Below are positions 1-6,306 of a DNA stretch of 6,402 nt, one piece after another. Every line of letters begins with the position of its first letter. The first letter of the stretch is position 1. The position numbers and the translations under genes were made by a program. The stretch is taken from positions 1 through 6,402 of the forward strand of contig QGUR01000269.1 of assembly GCA_003242205.1 (NCBI GenBank), written 5' to 3'. The DNA is from Chloroflexota bacterium (lineage in GTDB: Bacteria; Chloroflexota; Anaerolineae; Aggregatilineales; Phototrophicaceae). The notes under the pieces are model-generated. The model searched no databases. It worked only from the letters and a program-made list of their open reading frames with translations, and was not told the origin of the DNA.

Positions 1-16
1 CAACCAAAGGGGAGAA

Positions 17-36
17 GGCCAACCGGGGCGTTGGTC
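17..36. repeat. Imperfect inverted repeat downstream of the VOC gene
   Basis: GGCCAAC (17-23) and GTTGGTC (30-36) form a 7-bp arm pair with one non-Watson-Crick position and a 6-nt loop. It lies about 40 nt past the stop of the minus-strand VOC gene, where a terminator would be expected. Read on the minus strand, the wobble position becomes an A/C mismatch and no real T-tract follows (the next bases are TCTCCCCTTT), so it is a poor intrinsic terminator. A 9-bp direct repeat CCAAAGGGG (4-12 and 36-44) flanks it. Positions 1-75 contain no gene that I can support. Confidence 0.25.
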
Positions 37-75
37 CAAAGGGGGTGCAAAACCGAAATGCACTGATTGCCAGAA

Positions 76-507
76 TCATCCGAGTTGCTGAGATAGCCCC
101 ACGACAATGCCTTCAGGCCCGCGGATATACGCCAGCCGGTACGTGTCCTCGTACTGCATTTCACCGATGAGTTCAGCCCCGTGCCGGCGCAGGCGCGCGA
201 CGACTTCGTCGATATCTTCGACGAGAAACATCACCCGACGGAAACCCAGCGCGTTCATCGGCGCGTCTACAGGCCCAAACCTGATCGGGTCGGGCGTGTG
301 GAATTTGTCCAGTTCGATGCCGCCATGACCGTCGGGAGGCCGCATCATCGCGAGGGTGGCCCGGACATCCTGAAGCCCGATCAGACTTCCGACCAAAGGC
401 CCTTCGACTGTCGTCTCGCCTTCCAGCTCCATACCGAGTTCGATGAAAAACGCTTTGGCAGCCTCCAGATCATCGACAACGAGGAGAACGTTATCCATCC
501 GTAGCAA
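76..507 (-). CDS. VOC-superfamily (glyoxalase/bleomycin-resistance fold) protein
   Basis: Small cytoplasmic protein of 143 aa with two beta-alpha-beta-beta-beta modules. The first opens with MDNVLLVVDDLEAAKAFF (residues 4-21) and contains the GGIELDKFHTP segment (62-72). The second opens at RRVMFLVEDIDEVVARL (90-106) and ends YIRGPEGIVVGL (127-138), the usual end of a VOC module. Of the classical glyoxalase I metal ligands, the Glu of the first module is matched by E65. The N-terminal His position is Asn (N6) and the C-terminal Glu position is Gly (G137), so lactoylglutathione lyase activity is unlikely. The substrate is unknown. I chose the TTG start at 507 because GGGGAAAGG (517-525) sits 9 nt upstream; the ATG at 498 is 18 nt from it and starts at M4. 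The gene lies 48 nt downstream of the fadN-like gene on the same strand and is probably cotranscribed with it. Family assignment is firm; function is not. Confidence 0.85.
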   Translation of the reverse strand: MLRMDNVLLVVDDLEAAKAFFIELGMELEGETTVEGPLVGSLIGLQDVRATLAMMRPPDGHGGIELDKFHTPDPIRFGPVDAPMNALGFRRVMFLVEDIDEVVARLRRHGAELIGEMQYEDTYRLAYIRGPEGIVVGLSQQLG

Positions 508-516
508 GTGCTTTTG

Positions 517-525
517 CCTTTCCCC
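517..525 (-). promoter_or_regulatory. Ribosome binding site of the VOC gene (decides a TTG start)
   Basis: On the minus strand the bases read GGGGAAAGG, followed by 9 nt and then TTG (505-507). The same GGAAAGG core precedes the fadN-like gene with 10 nt to its preferred ATG. The matching spacing supports TTG here over the ATG at 496-498. Confidence 0.5.
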
Positions 526-555
526 GGTGGTTATCTGTTTTTGGTGTTGTCCTGC

Positions 556-2958
556 CTAGTTCTTCAGCGGTTTGCCGGTTTGCAGCAGGTGTGCGATGCG
601 TTCGAGCGTCCTGACCTCGCCTAGCAGTTCCAGCGCCACCTCGCGCTCCAGATCGAGAATCGTTTGCTCGTCCACCCATCCCGGTTCGTCGACAGGGCCG
701 CCTGTAAGCACGTATGCCAGTTTACGCCGCAGCAGCGCATCGTGCTCGGTAGCTTTCTCCGCAGCGACATCTGCGTCGATGTCCTTCAGCAGCGCGTCGT
801 AAGCGTCACGCCCCGCAGCCCAGACCTTGCCCGCCCGGCCCGGTCGATAATGGCCCGCCAGATGCAACGCCTCGCGTTTGGCCTCGCCCAGCAAATGGGC
901 CCGGTTCATGACAATGCGGTCACACTCCCCCAGCAAGCGCATTTGACGCGCCTCGGTGGCGCTGCCGCTGACGCGCCCTCCGGCAATCAGGTCGAACGCA
1001 CGGCGAATGTGCGGCAGCGGGTCGGCCTGCTCGCTGGCTTCCATCACCGGATTGAGAAACCGGCGCAGCAGCGCGTTACAGCCGCCCCCCATCGGGATCA
1101 GCCCGGCGGACGGTTCGGTAAACCCGGCGGCCAGTTCCATGTGCGCCACGACGCGGTCCGCCGACAGCATCAGTTCCACTCCCGCGCCCTGTGCCACGCC
1201 GAAGGGCGTAACCACGACCGGCCCGGCGGCATAACGCAGCAGTTTCAGTGCATCCTGCTGTCGCTTGATGGTCGCGTTCAGGTCGTCCAGTTGTCCGGCG
1301 CGCGCCAGCGTCAGCAGAGCGAACAGGTTTGAACCGGCGCAAAAGCGGTCACCTTCCGCGCCGATCACCAGCGCGTCCAGACCATTGTCCAGATGATCCA
1401 GCGCGCGCCAAAGCATATCGATAGCCCCGGCATCAAGCTGGCTATTCGGGCTGTGCAGGGCCAGCAGCCCTACACCATCGCCCATGTCGAGCAGGCTGGC
1501 GCTGTCGTTGCTTAGAATGATTCGCCTCGAATCGCTCCGCAGGCGTGGGATGCTGACGGCGCGCTCGTCCCCGGCGAAAGGCACATACGTCTTCGCCTGC
1601 GGGCTGTAATAACCGATCGCCTGCCCGGTTTCGTCGCGCTGGTAAAAAGTCGCGTACCCGGCGGCGATCATCTCCTTAACCCACGCCGCCACCGGATAGC
1701 CCGCATCCTCGAAAGCCGGAACGGTCGCCGCCACGCCGAGCGCATCCCAGATTTCAAACGGCCCCAGTTCATGACCAAAGCCCCACTTCTGCGCGTTGTC
1801 GATATTGGCCAGACTGGCCGTGATTTCCGGCACGCGGTGGGAAGCATAGGCGAGATAGAAGGCGTGATGATGCCACAGGAAACGACCTGCCCGATCGTCC
1901 TCGCCGATCAACAGACGAATACGCTCGCCCGTGTCGGCCACGTGCTGGTGACGCGCAACGCTTTCGAACGCGGGTTTCGACGGCGGCTCATACTCCAGCG
2001 TCGACAGGTTCAGCGTCCAAAACTCGCGGCGGCCGTCCGCCGTCTTCACCTGCTTGTAAAAGCCCTGCCCGCTTTTGTTGCCTAGCCAGTTGCGATCGAG
2101 CAGCGCGCGGAACAGCGCCTGCGCTCCGGGATGGCGGAGAACGTCGCGCGCGGGATCGTCCGCGATGGCCGGATACAGGTTATCCGCGATGTGCTGCAAC
2201 ACATCGAGGCCGATCAGATCGTTGAGGCGGAAAGTGGCAGTGCGGGGCCGCCCGATCAGCGGGCCGGTCAATGCGTCAACCTCATCGACGGTGAGGCCGT
2301 TGTCGAGCGCGGCGTTGACCGTCTGGCTGCCCACGATGCTAAGAAAGCGATTGCCGATGAAGTTTGGCGTATCGTTGGCGATCACGACGCCCTTGCCGAG
2401 CGTTCGGGTCGCAAAATCGACCATGAAGTCGAGAATTTCGGGATCTGTATTCGGGTGTGGAATGATTTCGAGCAGGCGCAGATAGCGCGGCGGGTTAAAA
2501 AAGTGCGTGCCGAGGAACCGGCGCGAAAAACGCTCGCCAAGCCCATCGGCAATGGCGCGAATTGGCAAACCTGAAGTGTTAGTCGAGATGATCGTCTCCG
2601 GGCCGACCACCTCCGCCAAACGCCCCATCAACTGCTGCTTGACGTCCAGCCGCTCGACCACGACCTCAATCACCCATCCGGCGTCATGCAGCAGGCTCAG
2701 ATCGTCCTCGATATTGCCGGTGCGGATCAGATCGAGGTCGGAAAGCGCAAACAACTGTGGCGGGCGCGCGTTCTGCATCCGCTTCAGCCCCTCCAGCGCC
2801 GGCGCGTTGCGCTCCGCCGGAGGCGTCTCCGGGATGGTGTCGCGCGCCGGCACATCGAGCAAGACGACCTCGATGCCAACGCCGGCCAGCAGTGCGGCGA
2901 TACCGCTGCCCATCGTGCCGGCTCCGATGACTCCCGCTTTGCGAATGTTGTAGCCCAT
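556..2958 (-). CDS. fadN: Fused 3-hydroxyacyl-CoA dehydrogenase / enoyl-CoA hydratase (FadN-like)
   Basis: Bifunctional fatty-acid beta-oxidation enzyme that should hydrate trans-2-enoyl-CoA and oxidise the L-3-hydroxyacyl-CoA product with NAD+. Domain order is that of Bacillus FadN (YusL): dehydrogenase first, hydratase last, the reverse of E. coli FadB. Residues from the preferred start: Rossmann motif GAGTMGSG (12-19); STNTSG (125-130); catalytic His152 in THFFNPP with partner Glu164 in LLEIIP; PNFIGNR (198-204) with Asn203; two 3HCDH C-terminal-type regions (about 200-305 and 340-440, the second with GFGHELGPFEIWDALG); then a crotonase domain (about 485-690) with oxyanion-hole segment RFCAGSN (538-544) and both catalytic glutamates, E595 (GAGVE) and E615 (GFTEP). 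The 800 aa length is near the family's roughly 790. A longer start (ATG at 2967) is possible, but GGAAAGG (2969-2975) is only 1 nt from it and 10 nt from ATG 2958, and the shorter start gives the Bacillus-like spacing M-x3-IRKA. The thiolase and acyl-CoA dehydrogenase partners are not in the window. Confidence 0.93.
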   Translation of the reverse strand: MGYNIRKAGVIGAGTMGSGIAALLAGVGIEVVLLDVPARDTIPETPPAERNAPALEGLKRMQNARPPQLFALSDLDLIRTGNIEDDLSLLHDAGWVIEVVVERLDVKQQLMGRLAEVVGPETIISTNTSGLPIRAIADGLGERFSRRFLGTHFFNPPRYLRLLEIIPHPNTDPEILDFMVDFATRTLGKGVVIANDTPNFIGNRFLSIVGSQTVNAALDNGLTVDEVDALTGPLIGRPRTATFRLNDLIGLDVLQHIADNLYPAIADDPARDVLRHPGAQALFRALLDRNWLGNKSGQGFYKQVKTADGRREFWTLNLSTLEYEPPSKPAFESVARHQHVADTGERIRLLIGEDDRAGRFLWHHHAFYLAYASHRVPEITASLANIDNAQKWGFGHELGPFEIWDALGVAATVPAFEDAGYPVAAWVKEMIAAGYATFYQRDETGQAIGYYSPQAKTYVPFAGDERAVSIPRLRSDSRRIILSNDSASLLDMGDGVGLLALHSPNSQLDAGAIDMLWRALDHLDNGLDALVIGAEGDRFCAGSNLFALLTLARAGQLDDLNATIKRQQDALKLLRYAAGPVVVTPFGVAQGAGVELMLSADRVVAHMELAAGFTEPSAGLIPMGGGCNALLRRFLNPVMEASEQADPLPHIRRAFDLIAGGRVSGSATEARQMRLLGECDRIVMNRAHLLGEAKREALHLAGHYRPGRAGKVWAAGRDAYDALLKDIDADVAAEKATEHDALLRRKLAYVLTGGPVDEPGWVDEQTILDLEREVALELLGEVRTLERIAHLLQTGKPLKN

Positions 2959-2968
2959 GACGGACATG

Positions 2969-2975
2969 CCTTTCC
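2969..2975 (-). promoter_or_regulatory. Ribosome binding site of the fadN-like gene
   Basis: The minus strand reads GGAAAGG. It is 10 nt from the ATG at 2956-2958 and 1 nt from the ATG at 2965-2967, favouring the downstream start. The GGA part alone lies 5 nt from the upstream ATG, so that start is not excluded. Confidence 0.45.
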
Positions 2976-3004
2976 GGGTACGATGCTCGTTGGGAATGCA
3001 TCCG

Positions 3005-3010
3005 AGTATA
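3005..3010 (-). promoter_or_regulatory. Candidate -10 box for the leftward fadN-like transcript
   Basis: The minus strand reads TATACT, one mismatch from the TATAAT consensus. It would place the transcript start near 2998 and a short leader before the gene. No recognisable -35 hexamer lies 16-19 bp upstream; the GC-rich inverted repeat at 3025-3044 occupies that place. This could mean a regulator-dependent promoter or a chance match. Confidence 0.3.
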
Positions 3011-3024
3011 ACCTAATCGCTCTC

Positions 3025-3044
3025 GCCCGGAGGTAGGTCCGGGC
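3025..3044. repeat. 7-bp inverted repeat in the divergent control region (possible operator)
   Basis: GCCCGGA (3025-3031) and TCCGGGC (3038-3044) are perfect inverted repeats around a 6-bp centre GGTAGG. The 20-bp span covers where the -35 element of the leftward promoter would lie. Size and symmetry suit a dimeric repressor site, but the sequence does not match the Bacillus FadR operator as I know it, and short GC-rich dyads arise by chance in such DNA. Confidence 0.3.
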
Positions 3045-3073
3045 CGCGAGTCGCAGGCGTACGGAACGGGCCG

Positions 3074-3083
3074 GCAGTACTGC
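3074..3083. repeat. 10-bp perfect palindrome upstream of the serine genes
   Basis: GCAGTACTGC reads the same on both strands. Its centre is about 45 bp before the transcript start predicted from the -10 box at 3111-3116, a common place for an activator or repressor site. No known regulator is recognised; chance is possible. Confidence 0.25.
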
Positions 3084-3110
3084 ATCTGGCCGCAAAGCGC
3101 TGTTTGGCTG

Positions 3111-3116
3111 TACAAT
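3111..3116 (+). promoter_or_regulatory. Candidate -10 box for the rightward serB operon
   Basis: TACAAT differs from the consensus TATAAT at one position and would start transcription near 3123, giving a leader of about 28 nt before serB. The best upstream partner is a weak CTGGCC (3086-3091) at 19 bp spacing, so the -35 element is poor. There is no room for a riboswitch or attenuator in such a short leader. Confidence 0.35.
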
Positions 3117-3150
3117 CGGCTGGAAAGTCCAAGGATGAAGACCACAACCA

Positions 3151-3999
3151 ATGCAGGATATGCGCTGGTCGACTTTCGACCTGATCTTCTTCGATTGCGA
3201 CAGCACTCTATCGGCGATTGAAGGCATTGACGAACTGGCCCGCTTCAAGGGCAAGGAGTGGCGCGTCGGCGTTCTAACCCAAAAAGCGATGGACGGCGAT
3301 CTGGACCTGCGCGACGTTTACGGCAAGCGGCTGCAGGCCATTCGCCCCACGCGCGGCCAGCTCAAGGCGATTGAAGAACGCTACTGGGAGGCGCTGGTTC
3401 CGGATGCCGCCGAAGTCATCGCCGCGCTGCATTTCCTCGGCAAGGAAGTGTTCATCATCAGCGGCGGGCTGGCGGAGCCGGTTCGCGGCTTTGGCAAGCG
3501 GCTGGGCGTGCCGCCGGAAAATATCCGCGCCGTTGAACTGGAATACAACGAACTTTCGGGCGAATGGTGGCGCTACCACGAGCCGCAGGAGCGCTCGCGC
3601 CAGACATACCTCGATTTCAACGAAGGCCCGCTGACGGTATCGAGCGGCAAGCCGCAGATCGTTGAAGAACTGGCGGGCAACCGCTACGGACGCCGCATGA
3701 TGGTCGGCGACGGTGTATCGGATCTGGCGACGCGCAGCGTGGTCGATTTGTTCGTCGGCTTTGGCGGCGTGGTCGCGCGCCCGAAAGTCAAGGCCGCCGC
3801 GGATATCTTCATCGAAGTCAATTCACTGGCCCCCATCCTGCCGCTGGCCGCCGGGGTGAGCGGGTATAGCCGCGTGCTTGGCACGCCCCACCAGACGATT
3901 TTCGAGCGCGGGCTGGCGCTGGCGCGAGACGCCGGAGTCATCATGAACAACGCCGAACTGCGCGAAGCATTTGACAAAGGATTTGCACTCATCTCATGA
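3151..3999 (+). CDS. serB: Phosphoserine phosphatase-like HAD hydrolase (PSPH type) with C-terminal extension
   Basis: Probable phosphoserine phosphatase, the last step of serine biosynthesis (L-phosphoserine to L-serine), cytoplasmic and Mg-dependent. All four HAD motifs are present: DCDST (15-19, nucleophile D15 and acid D17), ISGG (103-106), Lys167 in SSGKPQ, and GDGVSD (186-191). It resembles the human/plant enzyme: EGIDELA (24-30, with the substrate-binding Glu), the K-A-M-x-G segment (45-49), RLQAIRPTR (60-68) and FVGFGGVVARPKVKA (201-215). The family usually ends soon after this last segment at about 225 aa; this protein continues to 282, with about 55 unassigned residues. Start ATG 3151 has GATGAAG (3134-3140) 10 nt upstream; the in-frame ATG at 3160 lacks a usable site. 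The stop overlaps the next gene's start by 4 nt. The nearby serA-like gene supports the role. Activity on another phosphomonoester remains possible. Confidence 0.87.
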   Translation: MQDMRWSTFDLIFFDCDSTLSAIEGIDELARFKGKEWRVGVLTQKAMDGDLDLRDVYGKRLQAIRPTRGQLKAIEERYWEALVPDAAEVIAALHFLGKEVFIISGGLAEPVRGFGKRLGVPPENIRAVELEYNELSGEWWRYHEPQERSRQTYLDFNEGPLTVSSGKPQIVEELAGNRYGRRMMVGDGVSDLATRSVVDLFVGFGGVVARPKVKAAADIFIEVNSLAPILPLAAGVSGYSRVLGTPHQTIFERGLALARDAGVIMNNAELREAFDKGFALIS

Positions 4000-4664
4000 T
4001 CGATCACATTCAAGCGGTCATTTTCGACATGGATGGCCTGCTCGTCGATTCGGAGCCGGTCTGGATGATCTGCGAGCGCGAGCTGCTGGCCCGGCGCGGC
4101 AAGGAATGGGACTTTGAAATCCAGCGCCGCCTGATCGGCATGCGTACGCATGATTTCCTGCATGGCATGATCGCTGGATATGACCTCAAGGACACCTACG
4201 AAGACCTGCGGGCCGAACTGCTGGACAGCATGTGCGCGCTTGTGCCGCAGAAGGTGGTCGTCAGGCCCGGCGCGCCGGAAGTGATCGCGCTGCTGCAGGA
4301 ACACAATCTCCCCTGCGCGATCGCCTCAAGCTCGGCGCGTGTGATTATCGAAGCGGTGGTCGAAAGCCAGGGCTGGCAGGACATCTTCCACGTTCGCGTC
4401 AGCGGCGACGACGTCGAGCACGGCAAGCCCGCGCCCGATGTTTACCTCGAAGCGGCCCGCCGCCTCAGCGTCGCCCCCGAACACTGTCTGGCGCTGGAGG
4501 ATAGCCCGACCGGAGCTAGAGCCGCCGTAGCCGCGGGCATGACGACAATCGCCATTCCCGATCCATGGCACGCGCATCCCGAGCTTTTCGACGGCATTAC
4601 GCCCTACGTCTACGAAAGCCTGCACGACGTGGCCCGCCTGCTTGAGGCGCGCGTCACGCCTTAA
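3996..4664 (+). CDS. HAD-family sugar-phosphate-type phosphatase (YniC/beta-phosphoglucomutase-like)
   Basis: Cytoplasmic HAD hydrolase of 222 aa, usual length for the subfamily. Motif I is FDMDGLLVDSEP (10-21; nucleophile D11, acid D13), motif II the serine in IASSSAR (109-115, S111), motif III Lys144 in GKPAPDVYL, and motif IV LEDSPTGARAA (167-177; E168, D169). The helical cap lies between motifs I and II (about residues 20-85). The sequence resembles E. coli YniC (hexitol/2-deoxyglucose-6-phosphate phosphatase) and beta-phosphoglucomutases, but substrate cannot be read from motifs in this promiscuous family. The start codon overlaps the serB stop (ATGA), and AAAGGA (3976-3981) lies 14 nt upstream, so translation is probably coupled to serB. 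Placement between serB and the serA-like gene suggests a role in serine or glycolytic phosphate metabolism, perhaps clean-up of side products; this is inference. Confidence 0.88.
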   Translation: MIDHIQAVIFDMDGLLVDSEPVWMICERELLARRGKEWDFEIQRRLIGMRTHDFLHGMIAGYDLKDTYEDLRAELLDSMCALVPQKVVVRPGAPEVIALLQEHNLPCAIASSSARVIIEAVVESQGWQDIFHVRVSGDDVEHGKPAPDVYLEAARRLSVAPEHCLALEDSPTGARAAVAAGMTTIAIPDPWHAHPELFDGITPYVYESLHDVARLLEARVTP

Positions 4665-4683
4665 CCCGGTTTTTGCAGCGATC

Positions 4684-4687
4684 GAGG
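4684..4687 (+). promoter_or_regulatory. Ribosome binding site of the serA-like gene (decides a GTG start)
   Basis: GAGG lies 5 nt before GTG 4693-4695. The longer in-frame TTG (4642) lies inside the preceding HAD gene and would add 17 residues unlike any PGDH N-terminus; from GTG the protein starts with the usual short beta strand (EILVAT). Confidence 0.6.
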
Positions 4688-4692
4688 CATCC

Positions 4693-6288
4693 GTGAGCGA
4701 GTTTGAGATTCTGGTCGCAACCGACCTGACCGAAAAAAGCCTGTCGTTGCTGAACGACAACGGCATCAAGGTGAACATCGTCACGCCAACCGTGCAGCAC
4801 GTGCGCGAGGGTCTGAAGTCGGCCCACGCGCTGATCGCGCGGGACGACGTGCCGGTGGACGCGCCGCTGTTGGAAAACGCGCCTAAACTGCGTGTGATCG
4901 GGCGGATTGGCGCAAACCTGAGCGGGATCGACGTTGAGTGCGCCACCAGCCGCGGCATCATCGTCATGAACACGCCGGGCGCGAACGCCATCGCGGCAGG
5001 CGAGCATACGCTGGCGCTCATGCTGGCGCTCAGCCGCAGGCTGGTCACGGCGCACAACAGCCTGCGCGATGGCTACTGGCTGCTGGATCGCAAGCGGCAG
5101 GCAGGCACGCAGCTTCATGGCAAAACGCTGGGGCTGATCGGCGCGGGCCGGGTCGGGCAAACGGTCGCGCACCGGGCGCTCAGCTTCGGCATGACGGTGC
5201 TGGCCTACGACCCGTATGTCGCCGAAGACCAGATCAGCGACTCGCGCGTGCTGCTGGTTGGGCTGCGCGAGTTGCTGCAAAAAAGCGACTTCGTCAGCAT
5301 TCACGTTCCGGCGACGAGCGAAACGCGCGGCATGTTCGATGAGACGCTCATCCGGCAGATGAAACCGGGCGCGCGCCTCATCAATACGGCGCACGGCAGC
5401 GTCGTCGACGAGGACGCGCTGGCGCGCGCGCTGAAGGACGGCCATCTGGCCGGCGCGGCGGTCGATGTTTACCGTGAAGAACCGCCCTATAACAGTCCGT
5501 TAATCGGTCTGGAAAACGTCATTCACACGCCGCATATCGGCGATAACACCGTCGAAGCCACCGAGGACGTTTCCCTGCAAATCGTCCGTCAGGTGCTGGA
5601 CGCCCTGCGCGGCGTTGATTATCGCAATGTCGTCAACCTGCCGTTTGTCGCCGGCCTCGATTACGAATCGACTCTGCCCTATATGGATCTGGCGGAACGC
5701 ATGGGCGGACTGCTGCACACGCTGGCGCGCAGCCCGATCCGGCGCATCGCCGTCGAATATCGCGGCACGGAGACGACCGGGTTGATCAAGCCTCTGACCG
5801 TCGCCCTGCTTAAGGGGATGCTCGCGCCGGTGCTTGGCGAGCAGGTCAACTACATCAACGCCCCCATTCTGGCGTCGGAACGCGGCATTCAGGTCACGCA
5901 GGCCAAAGGCCTCAAAACCGGCGACTACGCCAACATCGTCACGGCGCAGGTCACACTGGAAGACGGAGAGGTCATCACCATCGCCGGCACGCTGCTCGAC
6001 CGCCGCGAGCCTCACATCGTGCAAATCAACAACTATCGCATGAATTTTGTGCCGCGCGGCCACCTGCTGATCATGGGCAGCTACGACCAGCCCGGCGTGA
6101 TCGGCAAGGTCGGCACGCTGATGGCAACCAACGGCGTCAATATCGCAAGCTGGCAAACCGGCCGCGCCACCCCCGGCGGCCATACGCTGACCGTGCTGAC
6201 GCTCGACGAGCCGCTGCCGGAAGGCGTGCTCGACGCGCTGCGCGCCCAGGACTTCGTGCGCCACGCCCACGAGACTGCCCTGCCGTAG
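4693..6288 (+). CDS. serA: Long (type I) D-3-phosphoglycerate dehydrogenase-like protein with altered active site
   Basis: Expected to oxidise 3-phosphoglycerate with NAD+ to 3-phosphohydroxypyruvate, the first serine step. 531 aa from the GTG start, typical for the three-part form. Substrate-binding parts are about residues 1-100 and 283-318, with the NAD domain between: GKTLGLIGAGRVGQ (143-156, GxGxxG) and Asp173 as the NAD-selective acid. ASB-like region about 319-450. ACT domain about 455-530, beginning HLLIMGSYDQPGVIGKVG, a likely serine-feedback site. Catalytic pair present: E263 in YREEPP and H281 in TPHIG. Odd: the conserved active-site Arg of N-x-A-R-G is His234 (NTAHG, codon CAC). 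The loop after GR (70-71) reads IGANLSGID instead of the common AGVGVDNID, and GAST after the catalytic His is GDNT. It could be a clade-specific PGDH or a related 2-hydroxyacid dehydrogenase. It follows the HAD gene by 28 nt, likely in one operon with serB. Confidence 0.9.
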   Translation: MSEFEILVATDLTEKSLSLLNDNGIKVNIVTPTVQHVREGLKSAHALIARDDVPVDAPLLENAPKLRVIGRIGANLSGIDVECATSRGIIVMNTPGANAIAAGEHTLALMLALSRRLVTAHNSLRDGYWLLDRKRQAGTQLHGKTLGLIGAGRVGQTVAHRALSFGMTVLAYDPYVAEDQISDSRVLLVGLRELLQKSDFVSIHVPATSETRGMFDETLIRQMKPGARLINTAHGSVVDEDALARALKDGHLAGAAVDVYREEPPYNSPLIGLENVIHTPHIGDNTVEATEDVSLQIVRQVLDALRGVDYRNVVNLPFVAGLDYESTLPYMDLAERMGGLLHTLARSPIRRIAVEYRGTETTGLIKPLTVALLKGMLAPVLGEQVNYINAPILASERGIQVTQAKGLKTGDYANIVTAQVTLEDGEVITIAGTLLDRREPHIVQINNYRMNFVPRGHLLIMGSYDQPGVIGKVGTLMATNGVNIASWQTGRATPGGHTLTVLTLDEPLPEGVLDALRAQDFVRHAHETALP

Positions 6289-6306
6289 CTGCGGCGTAGA
6301 ACGCTC

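Noticed and set aside
17..36. Hairpin as an intrinsic terminator for the fadN-VOC unit
   Set aside because: On the minus strand the stem has a mismatch and there is no U-tract after it. Kept only as a low-confidence repeat.
664..1332. Open frame of 222 codons on the plus strand, antisense to the fadN-like gene
   Set aside because: It overlaps the crotonase domain, whose catalytic residues are intact on the other strand. The translation has low-complexity, biased composition and no family resemblance.
3135..3150. ATG at 3135 as a start of a leader peptide or alternative serB start
   Set aside because: It is in a different frame from serB, and the ATG overlaps the likely ribosome binding sequence. 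Nothing indicates an attenuator.
2684..3254. Minus-strand frames spanning the divergent intergenic region
   Set aside because: They overlap the N-terminus of the fadN-like gene and the start of serB in wrong frames and show no motif; the intergenic part is better explained as promoter DNA.
4654..5445. Long open frame on the minus strand opposite the serA-like gene (263 codons), and a similar one at 5500-6270 (256 codons)
   Set aside because: Both lie antisense to a clearly conserved gene, have arginine/glutamine/valine-rich composition with no motif, and are expected from third-position GC bias in GC-rich DNA.
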